Assembly: GCA_937915765.1 (NCBI GenBank) | Contig: CALGHE010000133.1 | Location: 1 to 64,000 of the forward strand | Source of the DNA: an uncultured Bacteroidales bacterium | Lineage (GTDB): Bacteria; Bacteroidota; Bacteroidia; Bacteroidales; Paludibacteraceae | Direction: 5' to 3' | Length of the DNA stretch: 64,000 bases | Shown here: piece by piece, positions 60,070-64,000 of the stretch | How positions within the stretch are numbered: position 1 is the first letter of the stretch | Layout: each line of letters opens with the position of its first letter | Made by a program: the position numbers and the translations under genes | The notes under the pieces: generated by a model | The model's database searches: none | What the model was told of the DNA's origin: nothing | What the model saw: only the letters and a program-made list of their open reading frames with translations

Positions 60070-63000
60070 ATGAAAAAAATGTGTAATATATTTCAGACTT
60101 TAACTGGTTGTCTAAAGGGGATTTCTTTTGTCAGGAGGAGCTTGTTGTCGGTTCTGCTGATGGCGTTGAGTTTTTCGGCTGTCGGTGCGGATTTCTATGG
60201 CTTGTTTCCGGACCCTCTTGTGAATGTTGCGTTTTCGCAAATGAAGGGAGACGAGGATGGTTCCAGAATTGTGGAGTGGAGTCTTGAAGATTGCCTGCCT
60301 TTAACAAAGATTGTATTGAAAAGGTCAGATTATAAACTCAGTGTTAATGATCAGAAGCATAAGGATTTAACGCATGTTATTTCTATCCCTTGCGTAACTC
60401 CTCACAAAGTTTTCACGCTCAACAAGCCGACATCTTTCAAGGAGATGGGTTTCTTGTTCGAGAAAGATCTCAAAGGAAAGAAGGCTTCGCTTACGTTCAA
60501 GAGGAATGGTAAGCCTGACTCCCTTTTCATTGGGGTAGAGCCGGTGCTGGGGCAGGTCAAATTTGCTCCGCCAACCATTAAGCTCAGGTCGGGCAACGAC
60601 ATCTTTTTCTGTCGTGGAGAGCTTCACTCCTTTGTGGCATCTGTGCCAGAAGGCTTCCGCTCTGACGAGGTTAAGTACAATTGGTATGTCGATGGAGAGA
60701 AAATGACCGGACGTCATGACCGCTGGTTTGACACTTATTCAAGGACGAACTGGGCGGATGGCGAACATTACGTGCAGTGTGAGGTCTATCTTGACGGCGA
60801 GGCGCCTTCTCCCAAAGGCACGTTCAACGTGGTGCAGCTGCCGGGCGCGAACTGTGAGTTTTCGGTGAAGGCGATTCCTTATTGGGGAGCGGAGTGTGAG
60901 GATGACACTTCGGGTGCCGACCTCAGATATAATTACAAGTCGGAATGGGGTAGTTTTGTCATAACTCCTATGGAGGAGTATGTGCATTTCTATCTGGAGG
61001 TGATAAACAGAAAAGTCTCGTCCTTTACCGTAACAAACGACGAGGCGATTCCTAATTTCAAACTGATTAACAAGAGCGAGGCGGACCAGGACTTTATGTT
61101 CTTCTCGCTTCCGGTGAATATGAAGGCTCAGGCAAAAGAGCCTTACACAACGCATAAGGTTTACTTCAGATTTGAAGGTGACAATATCAATTACTCGATG
61201 ACACCGTATGCGTTCCCGGAAGTTACAGCGTCGCCAGACACTGTGGAAATCTGCGAGAACTCTTTCATCATGGGCGAACCTGTGACTTTGAATGCAGAAC
61301 AGGTTGGACTGGCTAAGGACACGTACGGTTTCCAATGGTATTACTCTACTGAAATTAACGGAAAGTACGAGCCTGTAGAGAACGCGACCTCCAAGGTGTT
61401 CACTCCGTATCGTGTGGGATATTACAAGGCGGAGGTGTCCGACGGCGTCTTTTCTGCAATGTCCGCGCCTGTTGTTGTGAAGAGAAAGACAGACCATTGT
61501 GTCAGCGTAGAGATTATTGGCGAGCGTGGCATTGATTATGTCTGCGCAAAGTCTAAACTTTATTTGCACTCTTCTATCTCTGGCAGCAACTACACTTATC
61601 AGTGGAAGGTCGGGAAGTTAGACGGCTCTGAGCTGAAAAATATAAACGGTGCCACAAATGCAGAGTATGTGGCTGCGGCAAATAAAAAGGGAGAGGCTTA
61701 TTTCTTAGAGGTTAAATATGCAGGGCAGGTTGTATTGTCTAAGCCTTTCGTCGTGAGGGAGATTGCCAAACTGCCGGCTTCTAAGAATTTGGAAATTACG
61801 GCATTGCCTTTGTCTGTGTGTCAGGGCCGTTCAGCTAATATATTTGCCAATCTGGAACTGAAAGAGAAGGAACGCCGCGAATCTAAATCTAAGAGCCAGT
61901 TTATTTATGAACTGTATAGGAAAGGGTTTGTAGGCAATGAGCTTGTTAAGAGTGAACTTTCTAATAAGACAAGTCTGCATACGACTCAGCTGATAAACGA
62001 ATCCGCCACATATTATGTGGACCTTGTCGGTTGCGACGGCAGGTTGCGCTCTAAGTCTGAGGTTACAATCAATGTTGTCAATGACGACAGATGCTCTTCG
62101 AGCGTCTTCTATGTCAAGCCGACGGGTAATGACTATAACGACGGTTTGTCGTGGGGTACGGCTTTCCAGACTTTGAAGCATGCGATAGAGGTCGCTTTTG
62201 AAATCAGAAACTCGGACCTTTATAAGAGCCAGCCGATAGAGATACATCTGGCCGCCGGAACTTATGCTTCGTCAAATGGATATGACTTTCCGGACAATAC
62301 CACCATCTATGGAGGTTATGACGAAGAGCCGGTTGACGGAACGCTTAGCGCTACTCTTCGCAATCCTAAAAGCCCGGCTAACATAGAAGGTAAGCTTACC
62401 ACGCTAACGGCAGAAAGCACATTCTCCAGAATCGTTAAGCTGACAGACAGAAAGGATGTCAAGTTTGTGGGTATATGTTTCAACGGCGAGGCTATATCTA
62501 ACGAGTCTTGGCTTAACGGACGCGCTATTTATGCTGACGGGTCGTCTGTGACTTTGGACTCCTGCTGGGTAACTAATTTCTATATGTCTGTGAATCAGGG
62601 TAACCCGATTACTGCGGTGTCTATGCTGAAGAGACGTGCGGAACGTACAGACTTCAGACCGACTCTGATTGTCCGAAATACAACCTTCTCTGCGAATAAG
62701 GGGGGCGACATAGGTTCTTGCATCGGGCTGCTGTCCGACTGCGATGTGGAAATTGCAAATTCTGTGTTTAACAACAACACAACTAAGTATAGCGGAGGGG
62801 TCGCATTGCTCTCTTTCAACGCAAGCCCGAAGGTAAATGTCTTGAACTCCACGTTCTACGACAATACGTGCCAGAATGGTATCGGATATTACGGACGTAC
62901 CGTAATTCGTATGGTGGGTGGCAATCCGGAATTGAACATATACAGTTCTACGGTCTGCGGACGTTTCTATAAGGAAGACGGTAAACTTAGAATTTATAAC

Positions 63001-64000
63001 TCTATTATTGAGTGTGCCGGACGTGCGGATGTGTATGAGAACAATTATCCTAAAGTGTCAACTTTTGTGGACGATGACCAGAAAGACCTTGAAAAGAATG
63101 ACAAGCCGTTCCTTGCTAATTTCAGAGGCGGAATAGGAGGAAAGCTTCAGAGCAAAGGCGGTTTGACTCAAGTGCTTGTTCCGGCTAACTTGCTTGAGAT
63201 TGTTTCGCAGGCAGGGGCTCCTCATAAGCTTACCCCGACAGACCAGCGCGGTTTTCCTCGCAACGAGATGGCAAGCACTTACGGAGCGTATGATCTGGAC
63301 CACTCGGCGTTCATCAGACTTACTTACGAGGCTTGTCCTGACTACAAGAATACAGAAGGGTCGTTCGTGGCTTCTGTTGTCGGACTGAGAAATCCAAAAT
63401 ATCAGTGGGTGAATAACTACTCTAACGTGGAAGGCGCCACAACTAAGGATGTTGAGAAACTCGGAATAGGAACATATTGGCTGGAGGCGACTGGCGAGGA
63501 TGCAAGTGGGCGTGTGATCACTATCTCTTCTAACGAAATACGAATTTCTGATATTTGCGAGGAACCGGGCGTGTTTTTTGTCAAGACTCCTCTGAAGGGG
63601 GGTAATGACTTGTATGCGGGTACGACTTGGAACCAGGCTTATGCAACTGTGGACAAGGCGATAGAGGCTGCCATGGAGTATAAGAAGCGCGAAGGCGAGT
63701 CTAAGCCGGTGAGCATACATGTGGCAGAGGGCGTTTATTCTCCGTCGGACGACAAGGGATTTGCTTTCCAGAAGAGCGGATTGCCGGTCTCTAATATTGT
63801 TGTCTATGGCGGATACCCGGCTAATGCGTCGAACAACTCTGTGCGGATGCCTAAGAAGGTTGGGGCTGAAGAGGGCTATTCGACAGTATTCACTGCTGCG
63901 TCGCCAAAGGGAAAGATCTTCTCTTCAAACTCAAAGACGAAGGGCTTGACTTTTGTAGGGATACAGTTTGCAGGGACAGACAGCGTGCCGTCTTCCACTT
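60070..64000 (+). CDS. Giant Ig-like/parallel beta-helix surface protein, 3' end cut
   Basis: The frame is open from the ATG at 60070 to the window edge (about 1,310 codons), so the C-terminus and any sorting domain are missing. A long n-region precedes the signal h-region (SVLLMALSFSAVGA at about residues 30-43). Residues about 200-650 hold Ig-like segments (YNWYVDGEKM, YGFQWYYSTEINGKYEPVENA, YTYQWKVGKLDG). From about residue 680 there are at least two right-handed beta-helix units. Each opens SVFYVKPTGNDYNDGLSWGTAFQTLKHA-like (second: FFVKTPLKGGNDLYAGTTWNQAYATVDKA) and contains IHLAAGTY / IHVAEGVY, NTTIYGGYDEE, and repeated N-S-x-F turns. The motif TDQRGFPR with MASTYGAYD closes one unit. 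This is the pectate-lyase-like fold of large surface proteins; enzyme activity cannot be inferred. Confidence 0.8.
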   Translation, partial: MKKMCNIFQTLTGCLKGISFVRRSLLSVLLMALSFSAVGADFYGLFPDPLVNVAFSQMKGDEDGSRIVEWSLEDCLPLTKIVLKRSDYKLSVNDQKHKDLTHVISIPCVTPHKVFTLNKPTSFKEMGFLFEKDLKGKKASLTFKRNGKPDSLFIGVEPVLGQVKFAPPTIKLRSGNDIFFCRGELHSFVASVPEGFRSDEVKYNWYVDGEKMTGRHDRWFDTYSRTNWADGEHYVQCEVYLDGEAPSPKGTFNVVQLPGANCEFSVKAIPYWGAECEDDTSGADLRYNYKSEWGSFVITPMEEYVHFYLEVINRKVSSFTVTNDEAIPNFKLINKSEADQDFMFFSLPVNMKAQAKEPYTTHKVYFRFEGDNINYSMTPYAFPEVTASPDTVEICENSFIMGEPVTLNAEQVGLAKDTYGFQWYYSTEINGKYEPVENATSKVFTPYRVGYYKAEVSDGVFSAMSAPVVVKRKTDHCVSVEIIGERGIDYVCAKSKLYLHSSISGSNYTYQWKVGKLDGSELKNINGATNAEYVAAANKKGEAYFLEVKYAGQVVLSKPFVVREIAKLPASKNLEITALPLSVCQGRSANIFANLELKEKERRESKSKSQFIYELYRKGFVGNELVKSELSNKTSLHTTQLINESATYYVDLVGCDGRLRSKSEVTINVVNDDRCSSSVFYVKPTGNDYNDGLSWGTAFQTLKHAIEVAFEIRNSDLYKSQPIEIHLAAGTYASSNGYDFPDNTTIYGGYDEEPVDGTLSATLRNPKSPANIEGKLTTLTAESTFSRIVKLTDRKDVKFVGICFNGEAISNESWLNGRAIYADGSSVTLDSCWVTNFYMSVNQGNPITAVSMLKRRAERTDFRPTLIVRNTTFSANKGGDIGSCIGLLSDCDVEIANSVFNNNTTKYSGGVALLSFNASPKVNVLNSTFYDNTCQNGIGYYGRTVIRMVGGNPELNIYSSTVCGRFYKEDGKLRIYNSIIECAGRADVYENNYPKVSTFVDDDQKDLEKNDKPFLANFRGGIGGKLQSKGGLTQVLVPANLLEIVSQAGAPHKLTPTDQRGFPRNEMASTYGAYDLDHSAFIRLTYEACPDYKNTEGSFVASVVGLRNPKYQWVNNYSNVEGATTKDVEKLGIGTYWLEATGEDASGRVITISSNEIRISDICEEPGVFFVKTPLKGGNDLYAGTTWNQAYATVDKAIEAAMEYKKREGESKPVSIHVAEGVYSPSDDKGFAFQKSGLPVSNIVVYGGYPANASNNSVRMPKKVGAEEGYSTVFTAASPKGKIFSSNSKTKGLTFVGIQFAGTDSVPSST

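Overview
The window looks like chromosomal DNA of a Bacteroidales (phylum Bacteroidota) bacterium. Promoters repeatedly match the Bacteroidetes form (TTTG, a spacer of about 19-21 bases, then TAnnTTTG). Type IX secretion genes (gldE, gldD, a porE-like gene) sit alongside very large secreted proteins with type IX sorting domains. Bacteroidales families also occur (PorT-like barrel, DUF3256, DUF5606, a hybrid two-component regulator). No rRNA, tRNA or CRISPR array was seen.

Layout. 1-1.34 kb: a membrane protein cut by the window edge, a truncated gene and an internally deleted IS1380-type element. 1.5-1.7 kb: first copy of a small-RNA-like repeat. 1.8-4.0 kb: a glycosyltransferase and an LD-carboxypeptidase. 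4.06-4.37 kb: a candidate structured RNA. 4.5-5.9 kb: two DUF4377 paralogues and a small helical protein. 6.1-21.9 kb: two tandem giant secreted paralogues (about 2,380 and 2,431 residues) separated by a compositionally odd Rpn/PD-(D/E)XK nuclease gene. 22.0-24.6 kb: cysE, birA, a transporter. 24.6-27.0 kb: a PagL-like lipid A deacylase and an outer-membrane barrel. 27.1-30.4 kb: gldE, gldD, prs. 30.8-37.9 kb: a third giant secreted protein. 38.0-44.0 kb: menE, mutS, second copy of the small-RNA-like repeat, mnmG. 44.4-53.7 kb: a GH5 glucanase, a hybrid two-component regulator, and a CotH/lamin-tail secreted protein. 53.9-59.5 kb: porE-like gene, tRNA threonylcarbamoyl-AMP synthase, EamA transporter, DUF3256, HD phosphohydrolase, DUF5606. 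60.1 kb to the end: a large beta-helix surface protein that runs off the window.

How the parts fit. Five large secreted proteins occupy about 29 kb, close to 45% of the window. Most carry signal peptides and recognisable type IX sorting domains. The same window supplies gldD/gldE and a porE-like protein that could tie the secretion machine to peptidoglycan. The GH5 enzyme and the adjoining sensor-regulator look like a small polysaccharide-response unit.

The most interesting unexplained signal is a roughly 97-base element present twice, 40 kb apart, at about 96% identity. Each copy has a minus-strand Bacteroidetes promoter, a terminator hairpin preserved by a wobble change, and upstream repeats phased at 30 bases. 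I read these as two copies of one small RNA gene. A 20-base intergenic motif occurring at least seven times is the second unexplained feature.
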